A DNA stretch of 23,860 nucleotides from JBBQXK01 sp038251625 (lineage in GTDB: Bacteria > Pseudomonadota > Alphaproteobacteria > Rhodobacterales > Rhodobacteraceae), in contig JBBSBE010000052.1 in assembly GCA_038251625.1 (NCBI GenBank), positions 1-23,860 on the forward strand. Direction: 5' to 3'. Each line of letters begins with the position of its first letter. Within the stretch, counting starts at the first letter, position 1. The notes beneath the pieces were generated by a model. The model was not told the origin of the DNA and did not search any database. It saw only the letters and a program-made list of their open reading frames with translations. Both the position numbers and the translations under genes were made by a program. Positions 7,050 to 14,431 of this stretch are shown piece after piece.

Positions 7050-8375
7050 TCAGACGTAGTCGCCGCGCGTCAGGCTGTACTTCGCCATCTTTTCGTTCAG
7101 CGTGCGGCGTGGCAGGCACAGCTCTTCCATCACGTTGACGATGCTGCCCTTGTGGCGGCGCATGGTATTGTCGATCAGCATCCGCTCGAACGCTTCCACG
7201 TATTCCTTCAAGGGCTTGCCCTCGGTGGTCAGCGTCGGCCCCGCGGCCTCGTTGTCGGCCATCAGAAGCGAGGCGATGGAGCCCGTGCCACGGCGGTTTT
7301 GCAGCACGGCACGTTCGGAGACGTTCACAAGCTGGCGCACATTGCCGGGCCAGGGGGCTTGCAGAAGTTGTGCGGCTTCCTGCGCGGTGACTTGCGGCGC
7401 GTCGCAGCCGTATTCTTCGGCGAATTGTTCGGAGAGGCGGGTGAAGAGGGTCAGGATATCCTCGCCCCGTGTGCGCAAGGGCGGGCAGACGATCGTCATC
7501 GCGCCGAGGCGGTAGTAGAGGTCGGGGCGCAGGAGCGCCTCAAGCGTCTTGTCGGGCTGGTGGTGGTTGCAGATGGCGATGATGCGGGTTTCGGGCGGGG
7601 TCGCCTGTTCGTTTATCAACGCCAGCAGGCGGGCCTGCAGGGCATGCGGCATCGCCTCGATATCCTCAAGGCAGACAGTGCCACCGCGCGCCTCTTCGAT
7701 CAGCGGCACGCCACCTTCCAGGGGGCCGAAAAGCCGCGCTGCAAGCTGATCCTCGGACCAGGCGGCGCAGGAGATGGTGACGAACTTGCGACCCGCGCGG
7801 GGGCCCACGGCATGCAGCGCGTGGGCGGCGAGGGTCTTGCCGGTGCCTGTTTCGCCATCGATCAGAACGTGGCCATCAGCCTGGCCAAGATCGAGGATAT
7901 CCTCGCGCAACCGTTCCATCACGCCCGAAGTGCCGATGAGTTTCTTCATCAGGACCGTGCCGTCGGAAAGCTCGCGCCGCAGGGCGCGGTTGTCCAGCGT
8001 CAGGCGGCGGGCTTGCGTGGCCTTTTTGGCCAGTTCGGTCATCCGGTCGGGGTTGAAGGGCTTTTCCAGGAAATCATAGGCACCGATCCGCATCGCCTCG
8101 ACCGCCATGGGCACGTCGCCGTGACCGGTGATCATGATGACGGGCAAGCCGCTATCAAGGCTCATCAGCCGCTTCAGCAGCGCCATGCCATCCATCCCCG
8201 GCATGCGGATATCGCTGACCACGACGCCTGGAAATTCGGCCCCGATGCCCTTCAGCGCCTCTTCCGCGCTGGCGTAGGTTTCGGTGTCGAACCCCGACAG
8301 GGCCAGCCATTGGCTGATCGACTGGCGCATGTCGTTCTCGTCATCGACAATCGCCACTTTCATCGCACGGGCCAT
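7050..8375 (-). CDS. dctD: DctD-like NtrC-family response regulator lacking GAFTGA
   Basis: This 441-residue regulator is expected to act on C4-dicarboxylate uptake genes together with the kinase encoded just upstream. The receiver domain (about 5-120) has acidic D11/D12, phospho-acceptor D55 (VVSDIRMPG), T83 and K105. The AAA+ domain has a Walker A GETGTGKT (174-181) and a Walker-B-like LEDIE (236-240, in place of the usual DE order). The GAFTGA loop that contacts sigma-54 is missing: after RLFG (215-218) the sequence runs PLEGGVPLIEEARGGT. The C-terminal helix-turn-helix is of Fis type (RRTLNEKMAKY). GGAG eight bases before the ATG at 8375 fixes the start. The gene begins 5 bp after the dctB stop. 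Assignment as DctD rests on pairing with DctB; no dicarboxylate transporter is in the window. Confidence 0.85.
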   Translation of the reverse strand: MARAMKVAIVDDENDMRQSISQWLALSGFDTETYASAEEALKGIGAEFPGVVVSDIRMPGMDGMALLKRLMSLDSGLPVIMITGHGDVPMAVEAMRIGAYDFLEKPFNPDRMTELAKKATQARRLTLDNRALRRELSDGTVLMKKLIGTSGVMERLREDILDLGQADGHVLIDGETGTGKTLAAHALHAVGPRAGRKFVTISCAAWSEDQLAARLFGPLEGGVPLIEEARGGTVCLEDIEAMPHALQARLLALINEQATPPETRIIAICNHHQPDKTLEALLRPDLYYRLGAMTIVCPPLRTRGEDILTLFTRLSEQFAEEYGCDAPQVTAQEAAQLLQAPWPGNVRQLVNVSERAVLQNRRGTGSIASLLMADNEAAGPTLTTEGKPLKEYVEAFERMLIDNTMRRHKGSIVNVMEELCLPRRTLNEKMAKYSLTRGDYV

Positions 8376-8380
8376 TCAGA

Positions 8381-10156
8381 TCACTCCGCTGCTTTCACTT
8401 CGCTGTCCAGTAGTGGCAGGCTGACCTCGAAGACAGCCCCGCCCCCCTCACCATTGCGTGCGGTCAACCGCCCGCCAAGGTCGCTTACGATCCCGGACGA
8501 GATGGCAAGGCCAAGGCCCACCCCCTCGCCCGGCTTCTTGGTCGTATAGAACGGTTCGAACAGGTTTTCGAGGTTGTCGATTCCATGGCCGTTGTCGCGC
8601 ACTGTCAGGCGCATGGCATCTTCGGCGGCGATGCCAAGGTCGATGCGCGGCTCGGCGCTTTCCTTGGTCGCGTCCAGCGCGTTGCGCAGAAGGTTGATGA
8701 TCACCTGTTCCAGCCGGATACGGTCGGCCATCACCATGACGGGCTTGCGCGGCAGGCTTCGCGTGATGCGCACCACGCGGGCCTTCAACTGCGGCTCCAT
8801 CATCGACAGCGCGGAGGACAGCGACTGGCGCACATCCACAGGCTCGAACGCCTCGCCGCCCTTGCGGGCATAGGATTTAAGCTGCCGCGTGATCGCGCCC
8901 ATCCGTTCGATCAGGTCGTCGATGCGCTGGAAGGACGACAGCGCCTCTTCCGGGCGACGGCGCTGGAGAAGGAGCCTTGCACCGGCAAGATAGGTTTTCA
9001 TCGCGGCCAGCGGCTGGTTCAGTTCGTGGCTGACCGCCGCCGACATCTCGCCCAGTGCTGCGAGTTTGGAGGATTGCGCCAGCGTCGCTTCGGCCACGGC
9101 AAGATCCTGACGGACCTTTTCCCGCTCGGCGATGGCGCGTTGCAGGCGCGCGTTCAGCATCCTGAGTTCCGCCGATTCGCGCTGAAAGCTTTTGGTCTGC
9201 GACCAAGCCCGGCGCGACAGGATGTAAAAGGTCGCGGCCAGCAGAATGGCAAAGCCCATGATTTCGAGCGCCAGAACCGAATTCACCCGCTCGCGCACGG
9301 AATCGAAGGCAGTGAAGGTGACGATGCGCCAGCCGCGGAACGGAACACGCGCCTCTGTGCGCATGACGGCCACGCCTTTGACATAGGCATCGGGTGGTTC
9401 CTGCGCCCAGTCGGTGGTGGCCTGAATCGCCCGGCGGATGGCCGAGGGCGCATCCTGCACCGCCAGCGCCTCATCCACCAAAAGCCCGCGCCAGCGCGGT
9501 TCGGTGGACAAAAGCACCTGTCCTGCACTGTCGGTCACCAGTACCGCATCGGTCAGGCCCGCCCATGACCGTTCGTATTTCTGCAGATCCACCCCCACGA
9601 CGATCACGCCCAGCAGGCGGCCATCGCGGGAGATTGCCCGCGAATAGGTGAAATCGGTGCCCCCGCCCTCGCGCGGGGCGGCGGTGAAGACGGTATCGCG
9701 GTTGCGTTGGGCATCGACGAAATAGGCGCTGGTCCGGTGGCTGGTGCCCAAAAGGTTGCGGTTGGTGGAGCCGACGCTGCGCCCGTCGCGATCCAAAAGC
9801 ATGATGGACGCGGCGCCGATCTCGGTCTGATAGGTGATCAGGCTTTGCGAGGTCGAGGCGTAGTTCCCCTCATCCAGCGCGCGCAAAAGCTCGGGGTCGC
9901 GGCCCAGCAGCAGCGGCACCACCGAGTTGCGCTGCAACTCGGAAACGATGTTGCCCGAGTAAAGCGCAAGCCGCACCTCGGCGCGGTTACGCGTGGTTTC
10001 GGAAAACCGTTCGGTCAGCCAGCGGTTGGTGAAAAACACCGTGGCCACCGCAACCAGCGCCAGAAGCACCACCAGCGAACGCATCCACAGCGTCAGCCGC
10101 TGCGGCGCGAACGGGGGGGCAATCTCGTCCTTGAGGTTTGGCGGGGTTGTCACCAT
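8381..10156 (-). CDS. dctB: DctB-like sensor histidine kinase
   Basis: This is a 591-residue membrane sensor. Helix 1 (about 27-43) and helix 2 (about 293-313) flank a periplasmic region of about 245 residues with the double-Cache/PAS-like layout of DctB, which senses succinate, fumarate and malate. A coiled-coil linker (about 325-365) follows. The HisKA domain has phospho-acceptor H377 in SHELNQPLAAMKTYLAGARL, a very DctB-like stretch. The ATPase domain has the N box (NLLRNALDAT, 488-497), DNGHGID (521-527) and GEGVGLGL (543-550). The ATG at 10156 has only a weak upstream Shine-Dalgarno. It lies 47 bp after purQ and 5 bp before dctD, so the two signalling genes are co-transcribed. The ligand is inferred from the family. 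Confidence 0.9.
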   Translation of the reverse strand: MVTTPPNLKDEIAPPFAPQRLTLWMRSLVVLLALVAVATVFFTNRWLTERFSETTRNRAEVRLALYSGNIVSELQRNSVVPLLLGRDPELLRALDEGNYASTSQSLITYQTEIGAASIMLLDRDGRSVGSTNRNLLGTSHRTSAYFVDAQRNRDTVFTAAPREGGGTDFTYSRAISRDGRLLGVIVVGVDLQKYERSWAGLTDAVLVTDSAGQVLLSTEPRWRGLLVDEALAVQDAPSAIRRAIQATTDWAQEPPDAYVKGVAVMRTEARVPFRGWRIVTFTAFDSVRERVNSVLALEIMGFAILLAATFYILSRRAWSQTKSFQRESAELRMLNARLQRAIAEREKVRQDLAVAEATLAQSSKLAALGEMSAAVSHELNQPLAAMKTYLAGARLLLQRRRPEEALSSFQRIDDLIERMGAITRQLKSYARKGGEAFEPVDVRQSLSSALSMMEPQLKARVVRITRSLPRKPVMVMADRIRLEQVIINLLRNALDATKESAEPRIDLGIAAEDAMRLTVRDNGHGIDNLENLFEPFYTTKKPGEGVGLGLAISSGIVSDLGGRLTARNGEGGGAVFEVSLPLLDSEVKAAE

Positions 10157-10203
10157 CTGCCAAGTCTAGGCGGCAAGGCGCCAGCGCTCAAGCGCGGGCA
10201 CGG

Positions 10204-10872
10204 TCAGGCTGGCGCGAAGGCGCCCATGAGCGAGCGGAAAAGCACCGAACCATCCGCGCTGCCCTGTGCGGCTTCGATCGCGCGTTCGGGGTGGGGCATC
10301 ATGCCAAGAACACGGCGGTTTTCCGACAGGATACCGGCGATTGCATCCATCGACCCGTTGGGATTGTCGGCATAGGTGAAGGCGATGCGATCTTCGCCCT
10401 TGAGCCGCGCCAGCGTTTCTGAATCGGCGGTGTAGTTACCGTCGTGATGCGCGATGGGGATCATCGCGCGGTCGCCCGCGTTCCAGCCGCCGGTGAAGGC
10501 GCTGGCAGAGGTTGTCACGTTCAGCGCGAGGGTGCGGCAGACAAAGCGCAAGCCTGCGTTGCGCATCAACACCCCAGGCAGAAGGCCAAGTTCCGTCAGC
10601 ACCTGGAACCCGTTGCAGATGCCCAGAACGAAGCCGCCCTTTGCCGCATGTGCAGCCACTGCCGCGCCAATGGGCGAGCGGGCGGCGATGGCACCGCAGC
10701 GCAGATAGTCGCCAAAGGAAAATCCGCCGGGGATGCCCACAATATCGGTGCCCTCCGGCAGCGCCGTTTCCTTGTGCCAGACGCGGGTGACGCGGGCGCC
10801 CGCCTGCGCAAACCCCACGGCAAGGTCGCGGTCGCAGTTCGATCCGGGGAAGGTGATGACGGCGGCGTGCAT
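10204..10872 (-). CDS. purQ: phosphoribosylformylglycinamidine synthase subunit PurQ
   Basis: This is the 222-residue glutaminase subunit of FGAM synthase (purine biosynthesis step 4). It releases ammonia from glutamine and passes it to PurL, with PurS as the third subunit. The class I glutamine amidotransferase triad is visible: nucleophile C86 in VLGICNGFQ, and H194/E196 in MMPHPERA. The N-terminus (AVITFPGSNCDRD) is typical of PurQ. GGGAG six bases before the ATG at 10872 supports the start. Length is normal. The upstream neighbour is a phosphoesterase gene of the phosphonate locus, not purS, although purS usually directly precedes purQ in bacteria with the three-part enzyme. Confidence 0.95.
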   Translation of the reverse strand: MHAAVITFPGSNCDRDLAVGFAQAGARVTRVWHKETALPEGTDIVGIPGGFSFGDYLRCGAIAARSPIGAAVAAHAAKGGFVLGICNGFQVLTELGLLPGVLMRNAGLRFVCRTLALNVTTSASAFTGGWNAGDRAMIPIAHHDGNYTADSETLARLKGEDRIAFTYADNPNGSMDAIAGILSENRRVLGMMPHPERAIEAAQGSADGSVLFRSLMGAFAPA

Positions 10873-10930
10873 GGGCGGCTCCCTTACAAGGCGTAAGGGT
10901 TCCTAGCCCATCAACGATCGCCGCGCCAGA

Positions 10931-10986
10931 GGATCAAATCCGGAGGATCAAAGCCAGTGGATCAAAGCCAGTGGATCAAAGGTAGT
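10931..10986. repeat. four 14-bp tandem repeats at the end of the PHP gene
   Basis: Four back-to-back 14-bp units: GGATCAAATCCGGA (10931-10944), GGATCAAAGCCAGT twice (10945-10958, 10959-10972), and GGATCAAAGGTAGT (10973-10986). The last unit contains the PHP gene's TGA stop (10976-10978), so the 3' end of that gene appears to have been copied outward into the spacer before purQ. Replication slippage is the simplest origin. Confidence 0.9.
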
Positions 10987-11899
10987 GCGGGTTCGACCAT
11001 GCGCGCTTGCCGCCCGCATCCAGCACCGTCACGCGGATGAAGGGCGATTTGGCGAAGCGCGCCAGCGGGATCGTGGCGCGGGTCATGGAGGGCCCGTGGC
11101 GGTTGACGCAGGCCGATCCGGCGCCCTGCACCATCACGGTAACGGCGGCGGAACATTCCACCTCCACGCTATCCGCCGTTACGCGCACGTCCCGGATTTC
11201 GGGCCCCTGCGAGGAATAGAACTGCCCGGCCTTCAGCGCGGCCAGCAGCGCCTCCGGCTCGTTCGCCTCGGCCTTCACCATCACCCAGCCGCCAAAATGA
11301 TCGGGCTCGTAGAAATGCGCATCATCCGTGGCGATCAGGTTCATCTTGCGTCCGTCGGCCAGCAGAAGGTCGGCGATGGAAAAGCCATCCGCCCTGTCGC
11401 AGCCGGTTGCACAACCGTGGTTGTAGATCTCCACCGCATGGGCCGCGCTGATGGATTTGGCATCGCGCAGCGTGAGGCCAGACCATTGCGGATGTGCTAT
11501 AGCCACGAAAGCGCCGGCCGAAACGGCGCGCGCGGCCAGCGCAGGCCCGCTTTCCTGCTCGTCCTGCGGGCTGAAATCGGGGCTGTCGGACGGGGCGAAA
11601 TCGGGCGGCAGGCCGACGGCCAGGATATGCCAAAGCTCGCCGTTTTCCATTGCGCCCGAATGCAGTTCGGCCCCGAGGATCGTGGTGAAGGCATTGGTGC
11701 GGAAGGGCACTGTATCGACGATGGGAAAGCCGTAGGCGCCGATGAAATGATCGGTCAGGGCCAGGAAATCATACCCCTCGTCGCGGTAGCGGCGGCACAC
11801 CTCTTCCGGGGCGACGATGCCGTCGGAACGGGTGGAATGGGTATGCAGGTTGCCGCGCCAGAAGCGTCCGGGGGCGGCGAAGGCGGGAAGCTGGGTCAT
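10976..11899 (-). CDS. PHP-family metal-dependent phosphoesterase of the phosphonate locus
   Basis: This 307-residue protein has an N-terminal PHP domain with the classical metal ligands in order: HTHST (H19, H21), D26, TDH (D50, H51), AELH (E78, H80), H91, AHP (H136), and TDDAH (D192/D193, H195). A C-terminal beta-type segment (about 230-307) may shape the active site. PHP proteins hydrolyse phosphate esters with two or three metals. A PHP enzyme of Eggerthella lenta (Elen0235) converts 5-phosphoribosyl 1,2-cyclic phosphate, the C-P lyase product, to ribose 5-phosphate plus phosphate; the location beside phnM makes that reaction a reasonable inference here. AGGA eight bases before the ATG supports the start. 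It lies 82 bp after phnM with its own Pho-box-like site, and its stop lies in a tandem repeat. Confidence 0.85.
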   Translation of the reverse strand: MTQLPAFAAPGRFWRGNLHTHSTRSDGIVAPEEVCRRYRDEGYDFLALTDHFIGAYGFPIVDTVPFRTNAFTTILGAELHSGAMENGELWHILAVGLPPDFAPSDSPDFSPQDEQESGPALAARAVSAGAFVAIAHPQWSGLTLRDAKSISAAHAVEIYNHGCATGCDRADGFSIADLLLADGRKMNLIATDDAHFYEPDHFGGWVMVKAEANEPEALLAALKAGQFYSSQGPEIRDVRVTADSVEVECSAAVTVMVQGAGSACVNRHGPSMTRATIPLARFAKSPFIRVTVLDAGGKRAWSNPHYL

Positions 11900-11962
11900 C
11901 GGGGCAGTCCTTTGAGGTCGTGCGAGGGTTGCAGGGATGCGTGTCGATCAGGCGGCAGTCGG

Positions 11963-11980
11963 ATGACGGCTGGATGACGC
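11963..11980 (-). promoter_or_regulatory. Pho-box-like direct repeat upstream of the PHP gene
   Basis: On the minus strand GCGTCAT-CCAG-CCGTCAT repeats with the 11-bp spacing of PhoB sites (consensus CTGTCAT, 4 bases, CTGTCAT). The half-sites match 5/7 and 6/7. It starts just past the phnM stop and ends 63 bp before the PHP ATG, suitable for activating that gene separately from phnM. Confidence 0.45.
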
Positions 11981-11981
11981 C

Positions 11982-13124
11982 TTACGCCACCCGCACCCCC
12001 TGCACCCAGGTGCCGCGCACGGCCGCCGCGCCGCCGGCCCGCGCCACACGGATCACATCGGCCCGCGCCCCAAGATCGAGGTGCCCACGGTCGGCAAGAC
12101 CGGCTGCCGCAGCGGGCGCGCGGGTGACAGTGGCCACGCCCCGCGCCAGATCGCCCCAGATATCGCCCAGCATCAACGCCGCCGACAAAAGCGCCGAAGG
12201 CACGTAATCGGACGACACGATATCCAGAAGATCCGCCTCGGCCAGCGTTTGCGCCGCAACATTGCCCGAATGGCTGCCGCCCCGAATGAGGTTCGGCGCC
12301 CCCATCATCACCGCGATTCCCGCCGCACGGCAGGCGCGGGCGGCCTCTTCGGTGGTGGGAAATTCGGCAAAGCCCGCGCCATGCGCATGGCTGGCGGCCA
12401 CATCGGCCTCGGTCGTGTCGTCGTGGCTTGCAAGGACCGCGCCGTAGCGCCGCGCCTCGGCCACCGCCGTCGCCTCGTGCAGGGCGCCGAACTCGGCCGA
12501 CAGGGCCTTCTGCGCGGCGACATGCCCGTCGAATTCGTCCATCGAATAGCCGTGCTTCCCCATCACGTAATGCTGCAGCGCGGTCAGGTTGCGGAACTGG
12601 CGCTGGCCGGGCGTGTGATCCATCAGGCTGACGATACCGATGCGATCGGCTGGGCCGAACTTCGCCATCTCTTCGACCAGCGTTTCCGAGCATTTCTCGG
12701 CACGCAGGTGCAGGAAATGGCTGATGCGCAGCGCGCTCGCCGCGCGCAGCCCAAGGATCTCGTCCGCCAGGGCGCGGGCATATTCGCCATAGTTGCCCTT
12801 GGCCTTGGACACGACCGACCCCACGCGCAGCGCATCAAAGACGGTGGTGATGCCGACACTGGAAAGCTCGGCGTCATGCGCGATGATCGCGGCGGCATGG
12901 GGCCAGTCCACCTTGGGGCGCGGCTCGATATGGCGCTCGAGGTTGTCGGTGTGCAACTCGACCAGCCCCGGCATCACAAGATCGCCGCCGCAGTCGATGG
13001 CACCTGCCGGCACGACGGGGCCGTCCGCAATCTCGGCGATGCGCCCGTCACGCAGCAGGATACTGCCGGTGCGCACCTCCGAGGGCAGAACGATGGTGGC
13101 GTTGGCAAGGATTACATCGGTCAT
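11982..13124 (-). CDS. phnM: PhnM, ribose 1-methylphosphonate 5-triphosphate diphosphatase (copy 1)
   Basis: This 380-residue amidohydrolase-superfamily enzyme is the usual length for PhnM. It removes pyrophosphate from alpha-D-ribose 1-alkylphosphonate 5-triphosphate, giving the 5-phosphate that PhnJ cleaves. Family motifs: VMPGLVELHTDNLERHIEPR (H58, D60, H65), SLMDHTPGQRQ, VLASHDDTT, GAPNLIRGGSHSGN and SSDYVPSALL. A small beta sandwich is formed by both termini (start TDVILANATIVLP). GGAAGGAA precedes the ATG at 13124. It is separated from the main leftward operon by the opposite-strand DUF1045 gene, so it needs its own promoter in the 95-bp divergent spacer. This copy is closer to the classical PhnM than the paralogue at 21438. 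Confidence 0.94.
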   Translation of the reverse strand: MTDVILANATIVLPSEVRTGSILLRDGRIAEIADGPVVPAGAIDCGGDLVMPGLVELHTDNLERHIEPRPKVDWPHAAAIIAHDAELSSVGITTVFDALRVGSVVSKAKGNYGEYARALADEILGLRAASALRISHFLHLRAEKCSETLVEEMAKFGPADRIGIVSLMDHTPGQRQFRNLTALQHYVMGKHGYSMDEFDGHVAAQKALSAEFGALHEATAVAEARRYGAVLASHDDTTEADVAASHAHGAGFAEFPTTEEAARACRAAGIAVMMGAPNLIRGGSHSGNVAAQTLAEADLLDIVSSDYVPSALLSAALMLGDIWGDLARGVATVTRAPAAAAGLADRGHLDLGARADVIRVARAGGAAAVRGTWVQGVRVA

Positions 13125-13179
13125 TTCGGTTTCCTTCCGGCGTTCTGCGCGGTATCGCGGGGGGCAGGCCGGGGCAAGA

Positions 13180-13197
13180 CTGTCACGGAAAATTCAC
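13180..13197 (+). promoter_or_regulatory. Pho-box-like site between phnM and the DUF1045 gene
   Basis: CTGTCAC-GGAA-AATTCAC: the first half-site fits the PhoB consensus fully (CTGTCAY), the second 4/7, with correct 11-bp spacing. It lies in the only spacer that can hold promoters for both divergent genes. Its right end is 22 bp before the DUF1045 ATG, rather close for that gene, so it may serve phnM or not be functional. Confidence 0.35.
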
Positions 13198-13219
13198 GGT
13201 CGTCCGTCAGGAGGAGCGC

Positions 13220-13906
13220 ATGGAAGGATACCGCCGCTACGCGATCTATGCCGCACCCGAAGGGCCTCTTGGCGACTGGGCGGCGCGCTGGCTGGGCTGG
13301 GATGCGGTGGCGGGAGCAGAGGTCGATCACCCGCCCGTACCGGGGCTGATGCAGCCCGTCGAGATGCTGACGGCCACACCCCGAAAGTACGGCTTTCACG
13401 GCACCATCAAGCCACCCTTCCGCATGGCCGAAGGTGCCTCGGTCGCCGATCTGCACGCCGCCGCATGGGCGCTCTGCGAGGCGGGCGCGCCGGTGCGGCT
13501 TGCGGGCCTGCGGCTGGCGCGACTCGGCGGTTTTCTGGCGCTTGTTCCCGATGGCGATGCCACCGCTCTGGCCGTGCTGGCCCAGCGGATGGTCGAGGGG
13601 CTGGACGGTTTCCGCGCCCCCCCCGACGCGTCCGAGATCGCGCGACGCAAGCCCGAAGGTCTGACACCCCGGCAGCGGGCGCTGCTGGATCGCTGGGGCT
13701 ATCCTTTCGTGGCCGAGGAGTTTCAGTTCCACCTGACCCTGACGGGCGAGCTGCCCCCCGAGGTTGCGGCCAGCACCGAGGCAGCCCTTGCGCTGGAACT
13801 TCCGCCGCTGATCCCCGCGCCCTTCGTTCTGGACAGTCTGTGCCTCTTTGGCGAGGGCGCAGACGGGCGCTTCCGGCTTTTGCATCGCTACGCCCTGTCG
13901 GGCTGA
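13220..13906 (+). CDS. DUF1045 phosphonate-operon protein, 2H phosphoesterase-like
   Basis: This 228-residue protein belongs to the DUF1045 family found mostly in phosphonate operons. It carries two HxT motifs, H60-G-T62 in YGFHGTIKPPF and H171-L-T173 in FHLTLTG, about 110 residues apart, the hallmark of 2H phosphoesterases, which open cyclic phosphates (for example ADP-ribose 1'',2''-cyclic phosphate). The N-terminal RRYAIYAAPEG and a C-terminal LDSLCLFGEG strand also fit that fold. The biochemical role is not established to my knowledge; action on phosphoribosyl cyclic phosphate is inference. GGAGGAG before the ATG fixes the start. It is divergent from phnM, and its last 19 bp overlap phnN tail to tail, so the two transcripts are antisense there. 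Confidence 0.88.
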   Translation: MEGYRRYAIYAAPEGPLGDWAARWLGWDAVAGAEVDHPPVPGLMQPVEMLTATPRKYGFHGTIKPPFRMAEGASVADLHAAAWALCEAGAPVRLAGLRLARLGGFLALVPDGDATALAVLAQRMVEGLDGFRAPPDASEIARRKPEGLTPRQRALLDRWGYPFVAEEFQFHLTLTGELPPEVAASTEAALALELPPLIPAPFVLDSLCLFGEGADGRFRLLHRYALSG

Positions 13907-14430
13907 AGGGCGGCAAGGAAGGCGGCTACCGCATCCTCGAGCCTGCCACCGTTTTCGACCACGCGCACCGGAATGCCCGGCGGCACCTCGTATCGGGCGC
14001 GGGCAAGGCGCGCGGCGATGTCCTGCGAGGTTTCGCGCCCGCGTGCGGCCAGACGTTCGGCCAGCACCTGCAGGGGCGCCGTCACCAGAATCACGGTCAG
14101 GTTCGGGAACGCCGCCCAGGCCTCGGCCAGCATGGCACGCGAGCCGTTGAAGATGATGTCGCGGCCTTCAGTCAGCGCCGTTTCGGCCGCAGCGGGGATC
14201 GCGTAGTGCAGCCCGTGCGCCTCCCACGTCAGAAGGAACGCGCCCCGCGCCTTGCGCGCGGCAAATTCGGCCTCTGTCACACCCTCGAACGGCTCCCCCC
14301 CTGCCTCTTCGGGACGTGTGATCACCCGGCGCACCACATGCACGGCCCCGCGCGCCGCCTGCGCGGCGGCGATCAGGGTGTCCTTCCCCGCACCCGAAGG
14401 CCCGACCACCGCAAAGACACGCCCCGGCAT
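13888..14430 (-). CDS. phnN: PhnN, ribose 1,5-bisphosphate phosphokinase
   Basis: This 180-residue P-loop kinase, close in size to E. coli PhnN, phosphorylates ribose 1,5-bisphosphate to PRPP using ATP, feeding the ribose of C-P lyase back to nucleotide synthesis. The Walker A motif is GPSGAGKDT (10-18). The guanylate-kinase-like segment RRVITRPEEAGGEPFEGVTE (35-54) and the LTWEAHGLHYAIP region (67-79) are typical. It begins one base after the phnL stop with no good Shine-Dalgarno, so translation is probably coupled. It is the last gene of the leftward operon and overlaps the opposite-strand DUF1045 gene by 19 bp. Its presence implies that some ribose 1,5-bisphosphate is made, although no phnP is seen here. 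Confidence 0.93.
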   Translation of the reverse strand: MPGRVFAVVGPSGAGKDTLIAAAQAARGAVHVVRRVITRPEEAGGEPFEGVTEAEFAARKARGAFLLTWEAHGLHYAIPAAAETALTEGRDIIFNGSRAMLAEAWAAFPNLTVILVTAPLQVLAERLAARGRETSQDIAARLARARYEVPPGIPVRVVENGGRLEDAVAAFLAALQPDRA

Positions 14431-14431
14431 C

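Noticed and set aside
6954..8549. 531-codon plus-strand frame opposite dctD
   Set aside because: Antisense shadow; the minus strand encodes a full response regulator here.
11896..12693. 265-codon minus-strand frame overlapping phnM
   Set aside because: Alternative frame inside phnM with Arg/Gly-rich composition; it lacks any family motif.
13888..13906. phnN / DUF1045 overlap as a sequencing error
   Set aside because: Both frames end naturally with family-typical C-termini; a 19-bp tail-to-tail overlap is common in compact genomes.
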